Source: Streptomyces sp. NA02950
Lineage (GTDB): Bacteria > Actinomycetota > Actinomycetes > Streptomycetales > Streptomycetaceae
Direction: 5' to 3'
Length of the DNA stretch: 64,000 nt
Assembly: GCF_013364155.1 (NCBI RefSeq)
Contig: NZ_CP054916.1
Coordinates: 372,001 to 436,000 of the forward strand
Part shown: positions 8,165 through 16,639 of the stretch, one piece after another
Position numbering within the stretch: the first letter of the stretch is position 1
How the letters are laid out: the number at the start of each line of letters is the position of its first letter
The notes under the pieces: generated by a model
Seen by the model: the letters and a program-made list of their open reading frames with translations, nothing else
Database searches by the model: none
Told to the model about the DNA's origin: nothing
Made by a program: the position numbers and the translations under genes

Positions 8165-9331
8165 CTACTGCTCGCCCAGAGTGGTGACGTGTTGATTCAC
8201 CTCGATGTCCGAGCGCTGTACGCCGGAGAATCGTGTGGGCCGGAAGGCCCTGAGGAGGTCCTGTTCCTGATCGGTGACGATCTCGGCCGCGACCATGCGT
8301 CCCAGAATGGGCGCCAAGGTGATGCCGCTGTGCGAGACGAGGCAGTAGACGCGGGACCGCGCGGAGGCATAGCCGGCCACGGTGTGGCCGTCTGCGGGCA
8401 GTGACCGGAAGCCGATGCGCAGGTCGATCTTCGGTGCCGTGCTCGGGTGAGTCAGCAGTGCGGAGAACCGCCGAGCGAGGGTGTTCGCGATGTCCCCGTC
8501 CGCGGACGGAGGGTCCGCGGGATCGACGTCGGCGTTCAGATCGAGAGCCTGGAGGACGGTATGCCCGTCGGCCGCGGGGCGGAGGTTGAGGCCGGGGCTG
8601 TGGATCACGCAGCGCAGGTCGAGTTTCGGTGATCTTGCATATCCGAGCAGACCGACGGTCTGCGCTCCGCGACCGGCATCCGTCACCATCGGAATGTCGA
8701 TCCCTGCCCGTGCGGCGAGTCGTTCTGTCCAGCGGCCTGCCGCCAGGACGACTCGATCGCCCGTACAGACCTCGCCTCCGGCCAGGGTCACGGACACTCC
8801 AGCAGGCCTGTCCTCGGTGGCCACGACCTCGCCGATCACGCGCTCGGCGCCGTGCCGCTCGGCGTCCGCCAGCATGTCGGCCACGAAGAGATCCGGCAGA
8901 ACGTATCCCTCGCTGGGGAAGTGCGCGACGGACGTGATGGCCGCCGGGATCCGGAGGTCGCCCGCGATCCGCGTCGCTTCGTCAGGCGTGACCCAGTGTG
9001 CGGGGTAGCCCAGGGACTGAAGGCGTTCCACGTTGCCTGCGAGCCACTGCTCTCTCGCGGCATCCGCCCACTGCAGCGCCCCGCTGAGGAAGTACGACGG
9101 CGCGCCGCGCAGCTGCCCGGCGAGCCTGGCGTGCTCCTCCATCCCCGCGAGGTTCAGCCGGTGGTAGTCCGGGTCCAGTTTCCGGCTGGAGTTGGTCCAG
9201 GCGAAGGTGGTCGCGGTCGTACCCGTGCCGGCTCCCCACTGATCGAGCAGGAGAACGTCCTCGCCGGCGACGGCAAGCTGCCTGGCGACACTCACGCCCA
9301 GCACGCCGGCACCGATGATGATGACCTTCAT
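8165..9331 (-). CDS. FAD-dependent oxidoreductase (DAO / D-amino-acid dehydrogenase family)
   Basis: Flavoenzyme of 388 residues. The N-terminal Rossmann motif VIIIGAGVLGVSVARQL ends at an acidic strand (VLLLDQ) that binds the FAD adenosine. The C-terminal SHSGITLAPILGRMVAAEI is the FAD-closing segment typical of glycine oxidase, sarcosine oxidase and DadA relatives, which oxidise secondary or D-amino acids to imino acids. The ATG is preceded by GATAAGGAG. It lies 37 bases downstream of a co-directional GntR regulator gene, so the two are probably one operon controlled by the amine or amino acid substrate. Confidence 0.85.
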   Translation of the reverse strand: MKVIIIGAGVLGVSVARQLAVAGEDVLLLDQWGAGTGTTATTFAWTNSSRKLDPDYHRLNLAGMEEHARLAGQLRGAPSYFLSGALQWADAAREQWLAGNVERLQSLGYPAHWVTPDEATRIAGDLRIPAAITSVAHFPSEGYVLPDLFVADMLADAERHGAERVIGEVVATEDRPAGVSVTLAGGEVCTGDRVVLAAGRWTERLAARAGIDIPMVTDAGRGAQTVGLLGYARSPKLDLRCVIHSPGLNLRPAADGHTVLQALDLNADVDPADPPSADGDIANTLARRFSALLTHPSTAPKIDLRIGFRSLPADGHTVAGYASARSRVYCLVSHSGITLAPILGRMVAAEIVTDQEQDLLRAFRPTRFSGVQRSDIEVNQHVTTLGEQ

Positions 9332-9368
9332 GGTGTGCGCATCTCCTTATCTGGCAGCGACAGACTGT

Positions 9369-10097
9369 TCACATGGCCGGGACGGGAAGCTCCAGGAAGA
9401 ACTCGGCGGTTCCCGGACGGACGAGGGTCGTGACCACCTCGACGGTGCTTCCGTCAGTGGCACGCAATTCCCTGCGCCTCATCAACGCGGGCGTTCCGGT
9501 CTCGCAGTTCAGCAAGCCGGCGTCGTGCTCATCGAGGGTCACCGGGTCGAGGTAGAGCCGGATGGCGTCGATCAGTACTCCTCTGCGCTGGAGATACGGG
9601 AGGGTGACGAGGTCTTCGAGGTTCTCGTTCAGCAGGTCCGGGGCCACGGCGAAGACAACGACGTGCCGCTCGAGGGACTGTGGCTCCTCGCGTACGTCGA
9701 GCTTGCGGCGGACCAATTCCACTACGGCTGTGTCGGCGGAGGCGCCGGGGAGGGTCAGGACGGCGTCGGCGGCTCTGACGATTCGCGCCGAAATGACGTC
9801 GTGTCTGCCTGGTGCGCCCTTTGCGGCTGCTGCGGGGGTGACGAAGTTGAGCAGATTGATCTGCCGCGTCACGTCTGCGACGAACGTTCCGTGGCGCCGC
9901 CGGCGGATCGCCAGCCCCGCCTCGGCCAGGTCGTTGAGGACGCGTTGGGCCGTGGCACGGCTGACGCGGCGCTGGGTGGCGAGGTCCTTCTCGGTCGGCA
10001 GCCGCGCGCCGGGGGGCAGGTCCCCGGACCGGATCTTCGCTTCGAACTCTCGCCTGATCTGTACGTACAGCGGCACGGTCACGATGAGACCGTACAT
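9369..10097 (-). CDS. GntR family regulator with UTRA domain (HutC type)
   Basis: Effector-responsive regulator of 242 residues when started at the ATG at 10097 (MYGLIVTVPLYVQI). An upstream in-frame ATG at 10154 would place the palindrome at 10105-10118 inside the coding region and adds an atypical N-terminus, so I prefer 10097. The GntR helix-turn-helix spans about residues 8-72 (GARLPTEKDLATQRRVSRAT). A UTRA ligand-binding domain fills the remainder, ending in VVTTLVRPGTAEFFLELPV. It is the first gene of a two-gene unit with the FAD oxidoreductase. Confidence 0.85.
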   Translation of the reverse strand: MYGLIVTVPLYVQIRREFEAKIRSGDLPPGARLPTEKDLATQRRVSRATAQRVLNDLAEAGLAIRRRRHGTFVADVTRQINLLNFVTPAAAAKGAPGRHDVISARIVRAADAVLTLPGASADTAVVELVRRKLDVREEPQSLERHVVVFAVAPDLLNENLEDLVTLPYLQRRGVLIDAIRLYLDPVTLDEHDAGLLNCETGTPALMRRRELRATDGSTVEVVTTLVRPGTAEFFLELPVPAM

Positions 10098-10104
10098 ACA
10101 GCCA

Positions 10105-10118
10105 ATTGACCGGTCAAT
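10105..10118. promoter_or_regulatory. Perfect palindrome ATTGACCGGTCAAT before the GntR gene
   Basis: A 14-base perfect palindrome ends eight bases upstream of the proposed ATG of the GntR gene. Position and symmetry fit an autoregulatory operator; there is little room for a ribosome binding site, so the mRNA may be nearly leaderless. Confidence 0.55.
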
Positions 10119-10562
10119 AGAGCGGCAGCCGTCAGCCTGCGACACAACGCCCACGACGTCAGCAGGCCGCCCGCCCTCCTCGGACTCACCTGATCACGGA
10201 GCGGAGGTCACACCACTCCGCCCCCGCACCCCACGCTGTCGTCGCGTGGTGCGGGGGGCATGGTCGCGCGTGTTCACCACGGGGCGGGTATGGCGGGCGA
10301 GTTGTCGCCACGAGGCCGTGGAGGGAGTTGTGACTGAGAACGGCCGGAATCTTCAGGCCCGTTCCGCTCCGGTGGCCGGATACGGGTCAGGGTGTGGTGG
10401 GAGACGACCTTGCCGACGGTGTCGGCCGTGGCGGCGGTGCCGTAGACGATCAGGCGACCGGGTCGAACGATCGTGGACTCGCAGACCGGTTGTGCGCGGT
10501 CGAGGCGCCCGGGGCCACGCGCCACGCGACCGACCGCGCCCGCACCCGACACGCGCCCGCCG
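10119..10562. other. Gene-free stretch with weak coding traces
   Basis: About 440 bases. The minus-strand frame near 10390-10470 reads RPGRLIVYGTAATADTVGKV, resembling a zinc-type quinone oxidoreductase segment, but it is isolated. No intact gene is supported. It forms the edge of the decayed block that runs to 12770. Confidence 0.3.
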
Positions 10563-10829
10563 TCAGAGGCTGATGTGGTACGCCTTCCGGAGCGTCTCGT
10601 GGACGGTCCAGGTGGTCCGGTCGCCCTCGCGCAGCACGCACCGGCCCCCCGGGCGCACGTCGAGGACGGAACCGCCCTCGCCCTCGATCGTCGCCCGCCC
10701 GCTCACGACGACGAACAGCTCGTTGGCCTCGGTGTCGGTCACCACACCCGGCGTGATCCGCCAGATGCCGCGCCGTTGCTTGCCGTCCGGGATTCCCACA
10801 GCACCTTCCCGGTGACGACAGCCGGTCAC
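10563..10829 (-). CDS. Small cupin-domain protein, possibly N-truncated
   Basis: Single cupin barrel of 88 residues. ITPGVVTDTEANELFVVVSG and ATIEGEGGSVLDVRPG are the two metal-site strands with the loop, and TTWTVHETLRKAYHISL is the conserved C-terminal end of a cupin group of unknown function common in Streptomyces. Relatives are about 110-120 residues and carry 25-35 more N-terminal residues; here the N-terminus (MTGCRHREGAVG) does not match them. The gene may therefore be 5'-truncated and inactive. It stands in a block of obvious pseudogenes. Confidence 0.55.
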   Translation of the reverse strand: MTGCRHREGAVGIPDGKQRRGIWRITPGVVTDTEANELFVVVSGRATIEGEGGSVLDVRPGGRCVLREGDRTTWTVHETLRKAYHISL

Positions 10830-10882
10830 AGCAGCCGCGCCGACTCCCCCCTCGGCCGGCAGGTCCCGCGCGGCCGTCAGGT

Positions 10883-11041
10883 TCAGCGGTCTGAGGGGCA
10901 GGTGATCGTGGTGTTGCGACAGTCGGCGGCGAGGGCGGTCAGGGAGGTCTGTTCAGCGGGATCCACCGCCAGGCCCCAGCGGGCCCTCACGACCATCCAC
11001 TCCTCGATGTACCGGCAGTGCGCTCCCTGCTCGGAGGGAAG
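10883..11041 (-). pseudogene. C-terminal remnant of an HNH endonuclease family protein
   Basis: About 50 residues match the end of the secreted HNH/DUF1524-type proteins of actinomycetes: HCRYIEEWMVVRARWGLAVD followed by an Ala/Leu-rich helix and DCRNTTITCPSD. The catalytic HNH core, which lies N-terminal to this part, is gone and the upstream sequence is unrelated. It is a non-functional fragment. Confidence 0.6.
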
Positions 11042-11154
11042 CCGCTCGCGACCGTCAGCAGCGGCGGCCATACCGACAGGTGCCAGGCGGCTGAGAAACG
11101 GTGTCACATCTCTTTGCGCAGGCCACGGCAGCCTGGTGCTGATACCGGCGTGTT

Positions 11155-11402
11155 CGCGGAGTACGGCTCTCGGTCAGTCCGCGCTGAACCAGTTGATACG
11201 CAGCTACGCCGCCCGCCACGCCGAGGGCACGCGGACGCTGCTGCTCATGGACCCGGGCTGGGTCCGCACCGAACTCGGCGGACCCGACGCCGATCTCAGT
11301 GTGGAGGAGAGCATCCCCGGGGTGGCCGAGACGCTCGAGCGCCACCAGGGGGAGCGGGGCCTCCACTTCCTTGATTACCAGGAGCAGGTCGTGCCCTGGT
11401 AA
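11155..11402 (+). pseudogene. C-terminal remnant of a short-chain dehydrogenase
   Basis: The frame reads STALGQSALNQLIRSYAARH, then LLMDPGWVRTELGGPDADLS, and ends HFLDYQEQVVPW with a TAA. This is the distal third of a classical SDR (DPGWVRTELGG follows the cofactor-closing PG motif). The Rossmann fold, catalytic Ser and YxxxK are missing, so it cannot be active. Confidence 0.65.
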
Positions 11403-11539
11403 ACCCGGGGTCCGCTGCAGCGGTACCTCTTCCCTCACTGGCCAGGCCAGGGGCGTTCCTCTGGTTCAGCGACAAGCCAGGAAGGCCGCCGCCCCCGTCG
11501 TCATCACAGGACCTGGACATCGATCGCCCACGCGGTCGG

Positions 11540-11722
11540 CAGCGGCAGCTCGTCTCATCCAGCTCGCGGACCTTGCGGTAGCGGATGCGACCGCCGTCGG
11601 CGGTATGGATCTGCCGGAAGGACACCGAGTGGTCCTCGGTGGCGGGGAGGACCTTTGACGGGAATCGTGACCAGGCCGAATGACACGGCACCGGACCACA
11701 GGGGGCGCAAGACGACCTCCAC
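11540..11722 (-). pseudogene. N-terminal remnant of Ku (NHEJ end-binding protein), frameshifted
   Basis: Minus strand: LRPLWSGAVSFGLVTIPVK is the almost invariant start of bacterial Ku, and after a one-base shift near 11655 the frame continues KVLPATEDHSVSFRQIHTAD and GGRIRYRKVRELDE. Everything after about residue 60 is lost. Streptomyces often carry several ku paralogues, so this is likely a dead extra copy. No ligD is visible nearby. Confidence 0.7.
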
Positions 11723-11870
11723 GGCAGCACCCCCAGGGGCTGTCCAGCGCAGGCGAGGTAAAGCGGCCCCTGTCCCGTGTCATTAACTTTGATCTTGTGC
11801 CATCGAAGATGGATCAGATGCCTTCGGGGCAACGCGCACTGTGCGGGAGCCCCCACGGGACGACCAGTGG

Positions 11871-11905
11871 GAGCCCCCGCCACGGGTGGGTGCCCAAGGG
11901 GGCTC
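11871..11905 (-). terminator. Hairpin downstream of the cold-shock gene
   Basis: Arms GAGCCCCC (11871-11878) and GGGGGCTC (11898-11905) lie directly after the stop codon at 11907-11909, with a 19-base loop that contains further GC-rich pairing. This is a typical Streptomyces-style terminator without a U-tract. Confidence 0.5.
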
Positions 11906-11906
11906 G

Positions 11907-12113
11907 TCAGCCGATCGGCACCACGTGCTCGGCCTGCGGTCCCTTGGGTCCCTGGGTGACTTGGAAGTCGACCCTGGCGCCCTCGGCCAGCTCCTTGAAG
12001 CCGGTCGTCTGGATGGCGGAGAAGTGGACGAACACGTCCGGTCCCCCATCGTCCTGCTGGATGAAGCCGAACCCCTTCTCCGAGTTGAACCACTTCACAG
12101 TGCCTGTTGCCAT
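11907..12113 (-). CDS. Cold-shock protein (CspA family)
   Basis: Single OB-fold nucleic-acid chaperone of 68 residues, the normal size. [14 protein letters not shown] at residues 7-20 contains RNP1 and DVFVHFSAI at 26-34 contains RNP2. Such proteins melt RNA secondary structure and act as transcription antiterminators. The ATG at 12113 is preceded by GAGAAGGATCGG. The 290 bases upstream (12114-12404) contain no gene and could include a long 5' leader of the kind known for csp mRNAs. It is the only clearly intact gene in a decayed block. Confidence 0.9.
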   Translation of the reverse strand: MATGTVKWFNSEKGFGFIQQDDGGPDVFVHFSAIQTTGFKELAEGARVDFQVTQGPKGPQAEHVVPIG

Positions 12114-12404
12114 GAGTGCCGATCCTTCTCGACGTGCCACACGGGCCGCGGTACGCAGCCGTCTCGATAGTGCCCCGTCCCGCGCCTCACACACGCCAGG
12201 CGCGACCAACCAGTCGGCGGTGAACAAATGGCCGACCGAACTCCGGTGACACGCGCTCAAGCCGCGATGACACAGGACAGCTGTACCCCTGGTGAGACGC
12301 CCATCCCGCTGGTCGAACTCGAATCGAACAGTGGATTTCGGGCAGCAATGGCGGTCCATATGACGAAGCACGACAGTTCGCCAGCGTACTGCCGGTGACA
12401 CCCC

Positions 12405-12770
12405 GCCTACGACGGCGTCCTCGAACGCGAATTCACCCTCGGCGAGATCTCCGGCGTCCTGTGGACGCCTGGATCCGCGCCTCCCCGCTGATCCTCATCG
12501 GCCAGACGGCTGCTTGCCACAAGCGGCGCCCGCGGCTGGTGGGCCGGGCCCGGCACGACGCGGCGGAGTACGGCTTCGCGGGCCGGCCGCCATCGACCAC
12601 CCCCGGCACGGTGACCGGCCCCGTTCCGCCGTCGATGAGCAGGCCCGCGACGACCTCCGCCGGGCGTGGAGGCCGGCGAGCCGGTCGGCGAGATCGTCGA
12701 CCTCCCGAGGTCCTGGACTGAGGACCGGGAACGCTGCCGCACTGCTTCGCGCCGTCGCCCGCAGGATCAG
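12405..12770 (+). pseudogene. Alpha/beta hydrolase (dienelactone hydrolase-like), multiply frameshifted
   Basis: Pieces in different plus frames assemble into one protein. [20 protein letters not shown] and PLILIG form the N-terminal strands. KRRPRLVGRARHDAAEYGFA and IDHPGHGDRP give the loop with the PGHG motif. EAGEPVGEIVDLPRSW is the beginning of the lid. At least three frame changes and a small deletion separate them, and the nucleophile region is absent. Confidence 0.6.
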
Positions 12771-13696
12771 GAAGCCCGCGCCGTGCGGGCCGCGCGGGTC
12801 ACCTCGGGCAGCGGGTCGGCGCGGCGGGCCACGTCGAGCAGGGCGTGCAGCGTGCGCTCGTCCGGCGCCAGCCGCGGACGCCACTGGGCCACGATGCTGA
12901 CCGGGCGGATCCGCTCGGCCAGCCGCAGCTCGACCAGCTCGCCCTCCTGCAGCTCCCGGGTGACCGCCAGCTCCGGCAGCAGCGAGACCCCGTGCCCGTG
13001 CCCGGTGAGCCGCAGCAGCGCCGACAACGACCCTTGGATCACCGCCAGTTGGGCCCCCGTCAGCAGATCCCGGCCGAAGCGGTCCACCAGCATCTCCGAG
13101 GTGCACCCGGGCTCGGCCACCAAGAAGTCGTACCGCAGCACCTGCTCGGGCGTCACCATCTCCTGCCGGGCCAGCGGATGGCTGGGCGCCGCCACCAGAA
13201 CCGTCCGGTCGTGCCCGACGACCGCGTGCGGGCTGAGCGCGCGGACGCCGTTGTCGTACTGGAACACCAGGTCCAACTCGCCGCCGCCGAACGCCTTCTC
13301 CAGCGTCCTGCGGTTGTCCACCGTCAGCTCGACGTCCGCCCCGGTGTCCGTGCCGCCCGCGCCGTACTCCAGAGCGGCCAGCACATCGGGCAGCCACACA
13401 TGCGCCAGTGACTCCTGCGCCCCGATCCGCAGCCGCGGCCTGTCGCCGCACGCCGCCCGCCGCATGCGCTCCTCCAGCTCCAGAGCCTCACGTGCGTGCG
13501 GCAGCAGCCGGGCACCGGCCTCCGTGAGCACCGCGCCCGTGCCCGCGCGTACGAGCACACTCACGCCCAAGTCCGCTTCCAGCCGCTTGAGCTGGGCGCT
13601 GACACTGGACTGCGCGTATCCCAGGGCCTGTGCAGCGGCGGAGATGCCGCCGTGGTCGGCGACCGCGACGAAAGCGCGCAGATAGCGAGAGTCCAC
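12767..13696 (-). CDS. LysR family transcriptional regulator
   Basis: LTTR of 309 residues starting at the GTG at 13696 (VDSRYLRAFVAVADHGG). The longer in-frame start at 13765 is rejected because it would include the operator. The winged helix is at residues 2-60 (ISAAAQALGYAQSSVSAQL). The effector domain carries a long C-terminal RARLAPDE-like region typical of drug-efflux LTTRs. It is divergent from the DHA2-type exporter at 13789, with a perfect palindrome between them, so it is the likely regulator of that exporter. Confidence 0.88.
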   Translation of the reverse strand: MDSRYLRAFVAVADHGGISAAAQALGYAQSSVSAQLKRLEADLGVSVLVRAGTGAVLTEAGARLLPHAREALELEERMRRAACGDRPRLRIGAQESLAHVWLPDVLAALEYGAGGTDTGADVELTVDNRRTLEKAFGGGELDLVFQYDNGVRALSPHAVVGHDRTVLVAAPSHPLARQEMVTPEQVLRYDFLVAEPGCTSEMLVDRFGRDLLTGAQLAVIQGSLSALLRLTGHGHGVSLLPELAVTRELQEGELVELRLAERIRPVSIVAQWRPRLAPDERTLHALLDVARRADPLPEVTRAARTARAS

Positions 13697-13713
13697 GGGA
13701 GCAGCATAGCCGT

Positions 13714-13734
13714 CCCATCGGACATTCCGATGGG
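13714..13734. promoter_or_regulatory. Palindromic operator between LysR and MFS genes
   Basis: Arms CCCATCGGA and TCCGATGGG flank CAT. A third half-site, GCATCGGAATT, follows at 13736-13746. LTTR proteins commonly bind one strong palindrome plus a weaker adjacent half-site, which fits this arrangement. Confidence 0.55.
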
Positions 13735-13788
13735 GGCATCGGAATTGCGGCGTCGCAGGCCACACGCCCGCTGGGACACGCTGCAGCC

Positions 13789-15192
13789 ATGACTACAGCC
13801 GACCCCGTCTCCCGCCCCTCCGGCGTCGCCACGCCGACCGCACCCCCGGAACCGCCGCCCGCACCTTCGAAGCTCCGCTCCAAGCTGACTTTCGCCGGCA
13901 TCGCCACCGGAAACCTCCTCGTCCTGCTCGACACCTCGATCCTCAACGTCGCGGTGCCCGACGTGCGGAAGTCGCTGCACCCGGCCGCCACCGCACTGCC
14001 CTGGGCCGTCGACGCCTACACGGTCGTCTTCGCCGGCCTGCTGCTGGCCGGCGGTGTCATCGCCGACCGGTGGGGTGCCCGCCGCGTCTACGCCTCCGCG
14101 CTCGGCCTGTTCGCCGCGCTGTCCGTGGTCTGCGCCCTCGCGCCCAACGTCGGTTCCCTGATCGTGGGCCGTGCGCTGCTGGGTGCGGCCGGCGCCGGTC
14201 TGGTGCCCGCATCACTCGCCCTGCTGATCCACCTGAACCCCGACCCGGCGCGCCGCACCCGCGCCATCGGCGCCTGGACCGCGCTCAGCGGCCTGGGGGC
14301 CGCGGCCGGACCTGTACTCGGCGGCGCCCTGGTCGAACTCGGCGGCTGGCGCCTGGTGTTCCTCGTCAACCCGCCCATCGCGCTGGCCGCGCTGCTCCTC
14401 GCCCGCCGGCTGCCCGTGCCGCCCGTACGGGCCACCCGGGCCCTGGACCGCCCGGGCCTGGCCCTGTCCACCGCCGGTCTCGGTCTGCTCACCTTCGGTC
14501 TGGTCGAGGCCGGCATCGAGGGCTGGGGATCGCCCTACGCCCTGGTGCCCATCGCGGCCGCGCTCCTCTGCTTCGCCACGGTGGCCGTGGTGGAGCGCAG
14601 GGTGGCCTCCCCGGTCCTGCCGCCGGCGCTGCTCGCCCTGCCCAAGGTGCGGGCCGCCATGGTCGCGGCCGCGGTGTCCTGCTTCGCCTACTTCGGCGGG
14701 ATGTACATGTTCGCCGTGTGGCTCCAGCACACCTATGAGCTGACCCCGTTCAAGGCCGGTCTGGCATCCCTGCCGATCGCGTTCCCCGTGTGCGTCATGC
14801 CCTTCTTCACCGGCCGGCTCGTGGCCCGCTACGGCCCCCGCCCGGTGCTGCTGACCGGCATGTCCGCCTCCGTCGTCGCTGGTGTCCTGCTGGCCTTCTG
14901 CGTCGGCCACCATCCGCCGCTGCCGCTGATCATGGCCGCCGAGCTGTCGCTCGCCGCCACCGGCACCCTGTCCATCCCGGGCGCCGCGGCCACGATGGCC
15001 GTCTCGGCACCGCCCGAGTACGCCGCCACCAGCCAGGGCGCGCTCAACGGCATCCGGCAGGCGGGCTCGGCGCTGGGCGTCGCGGTGCTCGGCACCCTCG
15101 GCGCACTCACCACCTCCGGCTACGTCCTCATCGGCATCGGCCTGCTGGCCGTGCTGCTGGTGGCCAGGGCGACGGCCAGGCAGGCCGCCTGA
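13789..15192 (+). CDS. MFS drug exporter, DHA2 (EmrB/QacA) family
   Basis: Membrane transporter of 467 residues with about 14 predicted transmembrane helices, the DHA2 layout. LLDTSILNVAVPDVRKSL in helix 1 is the family signature (motif D1), ADRWGARRVYASALGLF is motif A after helix 2, and ARRTRAIGAWTALSGLGAA covers motif C. It would expel hydrophobic drugs in exchange for protons. The ATG at 13789 follows the LysR palindrome; the Pro-rich N-terminal tail of about 35 residues is cytosolic. Control by the divergent LysR is inferred. Confidence 0.87.
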   Translation: MTTADPVSRPSGVATPTAPPEPPPAPSKLRSKLTFAGIATGNLLVLLDTSILNVAVPDVRKSLHPAATALPWAVDAYTVVFAGLLLAGGVIADRWGARRVYASALGLFAALSVVCALAPNVGSLIVGRALLGAAGAGLVPASLALLIHLNPDPARRTRAIGAWTALSGLGAAAGPVLGGALVELGGWRLVFLVNPPIALAALLLARRLPVPPVRATRALDRPGLALSTAGLGLLTFGLVEAGIEGWGSPYALVPIAAALLCFATVAVVERRVASPVLPPALLALPKVRAAMVAAAVSCFAYFGGMYMFAVWLQHTYELTPFKAGLASLPIAFPVCVMPFFTGRLVARYGPRPVLLTGMSASVVAGVLLAFCVGHHPPLPLIMAAELSLAATGTLSIPGAAATMAVSAPPEYAATSQGALNGIRQAGSALGVAVLGTLGALTTSGYVLIGIGLLAVLLVARATARQAA

Positions 15193-15217
15193 CGCCCGGT
15201 CCGGACGCTCGCAAACC

Positions 15218-15250
15218 GACGCCCCGGGCAGTCCCCCGTCCCGGGGCGTC
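15218..15250 (+). terminator. Terminator hairpin after the MFS exporter
   Basis: Arms GACGCCCCGGG (15218-15228) and CCCGGGGCGTC (15240-15250) form a perfect 11 bp stem with an 11-base loop, 25 bases downstream of the exporter stop codon. Confidence 0.65.
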
Positions 15251-15299
15251 AAGCGGCACGTGTCGGCGGTCGGCGGCCGGCGCGGCAGGAAGAAGCGGC

Positions 15300-15450
15300 A
15301 CCACCTTCTCGGCGGTGCCGCACCTGAACGCGATCGCGTCAATCACCTGCCGATGATCAGGCCACCGCCCCTCCCCTCTTCGGAGGCCGGTCCGGCAGCA
15401 ACGGCTCGATACGCGCCCACTGGGCGTCAGTCAACGACACACCAGACCAA
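15300..15450 (-). pseudogene. IS5-family transposase, N-terminal remnant
   Basis: SLTDAQWARIEPLLPDRPPK is the standard N-terminal helix of Streptomyces IS5 transposases. After a frame break near 15366 the sequence resumes DHRQVIDAIAFR, then loses similarity. The adjacent bases upstream of the transposase start form the end of the element and are fused into the truncated MFS gene next to it. Confidence 0.7.
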
Positions 15451-15890
15451 CGATCCGATGATCTTGAGGAAATGGCCTGGCGCACGTCCCTTCTTGTCGG
15501 GCGAGACCAGCGTGGCGGCGGCCGTCAGAGCAACGGCGAGGAACCCTGCGTTCGCGAGCGTGGCGACGACCCCGGTGGCGGACAGAACCGGAAAGCTGGT
15601 GGTGATGGCGCCCACGGCGTGAGCTGCCGCGAAAGTGAGGATGAACCCGAGAAGGCTGGAGCGCCTGGGCCAGTTGCGGGCAAGCGCGGCCACAAGGGGA
15701 GCACCGACGACCATGCCGACCGCGAAGGCCGAGGTGAGCGTGCCTGCTGTCCCGACTGTGACGTCGAGATGGGAGGCGATGTCCGGCAGGAGGCCGGCGA
15801 GCATGAACTCCGAGGTGTCCATGGCGAAGACCACCATGGCAAGCAGATACAGCGGGAACCTGTGTTTGAGGCAGCGACTCCGCGGAATCG
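15451..15890 (-). pseudogene. MFS transporter (Cmx/CmlR type) truncated by the IS5 remnant
   Basis: The frame reads FAMDTSEFMLAGLLPDIA, then TSAFAVGMVVGAPLVAALAR and ANAGFLAVALTAAATLVSPD, which are helices 1-4 of chloramphenicol-type MFS exporters. After DKKGRA the reading continues into insertion-sequence DNA (HFLKIIGSLVWCVVD) and stops, so about two thirds of the protein is missing. The 5' end also lacks a good start codon. Confidence 0.7.
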
Positions 15891-15994
15891 GTGTCGCCGC
15901 AAGCGCCTCGACCCTCAACACTGTTGTTGTGACCGCTTCCGTCCACTGAGAGTCCCACGGCGCCCGTGCCGCCGCCGAGTTCGGAGTTCCGGCA

Positions 15995-16612
15995 GTGCTT
16001 TTCGACGTCACCCGCAGCGAACTCGCCGCCATCTTCGGCGAGGACCGGCTCGCGACCCTGCCCGCCACAGCCTTCCCGCACTCCGCCGCGGACAGCGAGG
16101 GCACCCGCCTCCTGCAGACCGTCGGCGTCCCCACCGGGACGCTCCTGCTGCGTCAGCCCGACGAGGACGACGGCCTGCTGCCCCTCGTCCGGGACGTGGT
16201 CTGCATCGAGCACTTCGAGGACGCCGCGGAGGGCGCGGGTGGCTGGCCCGTCATCGGCTGGCTGCTCAACGCGCACCTCGCCCTCGACCCCGTATCCGGC
16301 AAGGTGCACGCCTTCGACCCCGACGAGGAGACCGTGCAGGAACTCCACACGGACGTCTCCTCCCTCGTCCACGTCGCCCTCCAGTTCCAGCGCCTGCTCG
16401 AAGAGTTCACCTTCAGCGGCGACGACAGCGACGAGGAGGCCGACTTCGAGCGCCTGGACGGCGAGGTCGATCGCATCCGTGAGGAGACGAGCAGCATGGA
16501 CCCGCTCCCCTTCCGGGACGACGAGACCGTCTGGTCGGTAGTGGGCGATGAGATCGCCATGGGCCAGCGCTTCAAGGGCAACAGCCCGGGAGCCCGCTCC
16601 CTCTACGGGTGA
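15995..16612 (+). CDS. SUKH-4 family immunity protein
   Basis: Protein of 205 residues starting at GTG 15995. The acidic composition and the segments GWPVIGWLLNAHLALDP and VHAFDPDEETVQEL match the SUKH superfamily (group 4), whose members neutralise secreted nuclease or deaminase toxins of polymorphic toxin systems, usually encoded next to their toxin. No toxin gene is present on either side: the left neighbour is a truncated MFS gene and the right neighbour is a truncated ybaK. It is therefore an orphan immunity gene, possibly acquired as protection against kin. Confidence 0.75.
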   Translation: MLFDVTRSELAAIFGEDRLATLPATAFPHSAADSEGTRLLQTVGVPTGTLLLRQPDEDDGLLPLVRDVVCIEHFEDAAEGAGGWPVIGWLLNAHLALDPVSGKVHAFDPDEETVQELHTDVSSLVHVALQFQRLLEEFTFSGDDSDEEADFERLDGEVDRIREETSSMDPLPFRDDETVWSVVGDEIAMGQRFKGNSPGARSLYG

Positions 16613-16639
16613 TCGCCAGCCGATTCCGCCCGTGCCCCA

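Noticed and set aside
12114..12404. RNA thermometer in the cold-shock leader
   Set aside because: A long leader is plausible, but I could not find a convincing conserved structure by eye.
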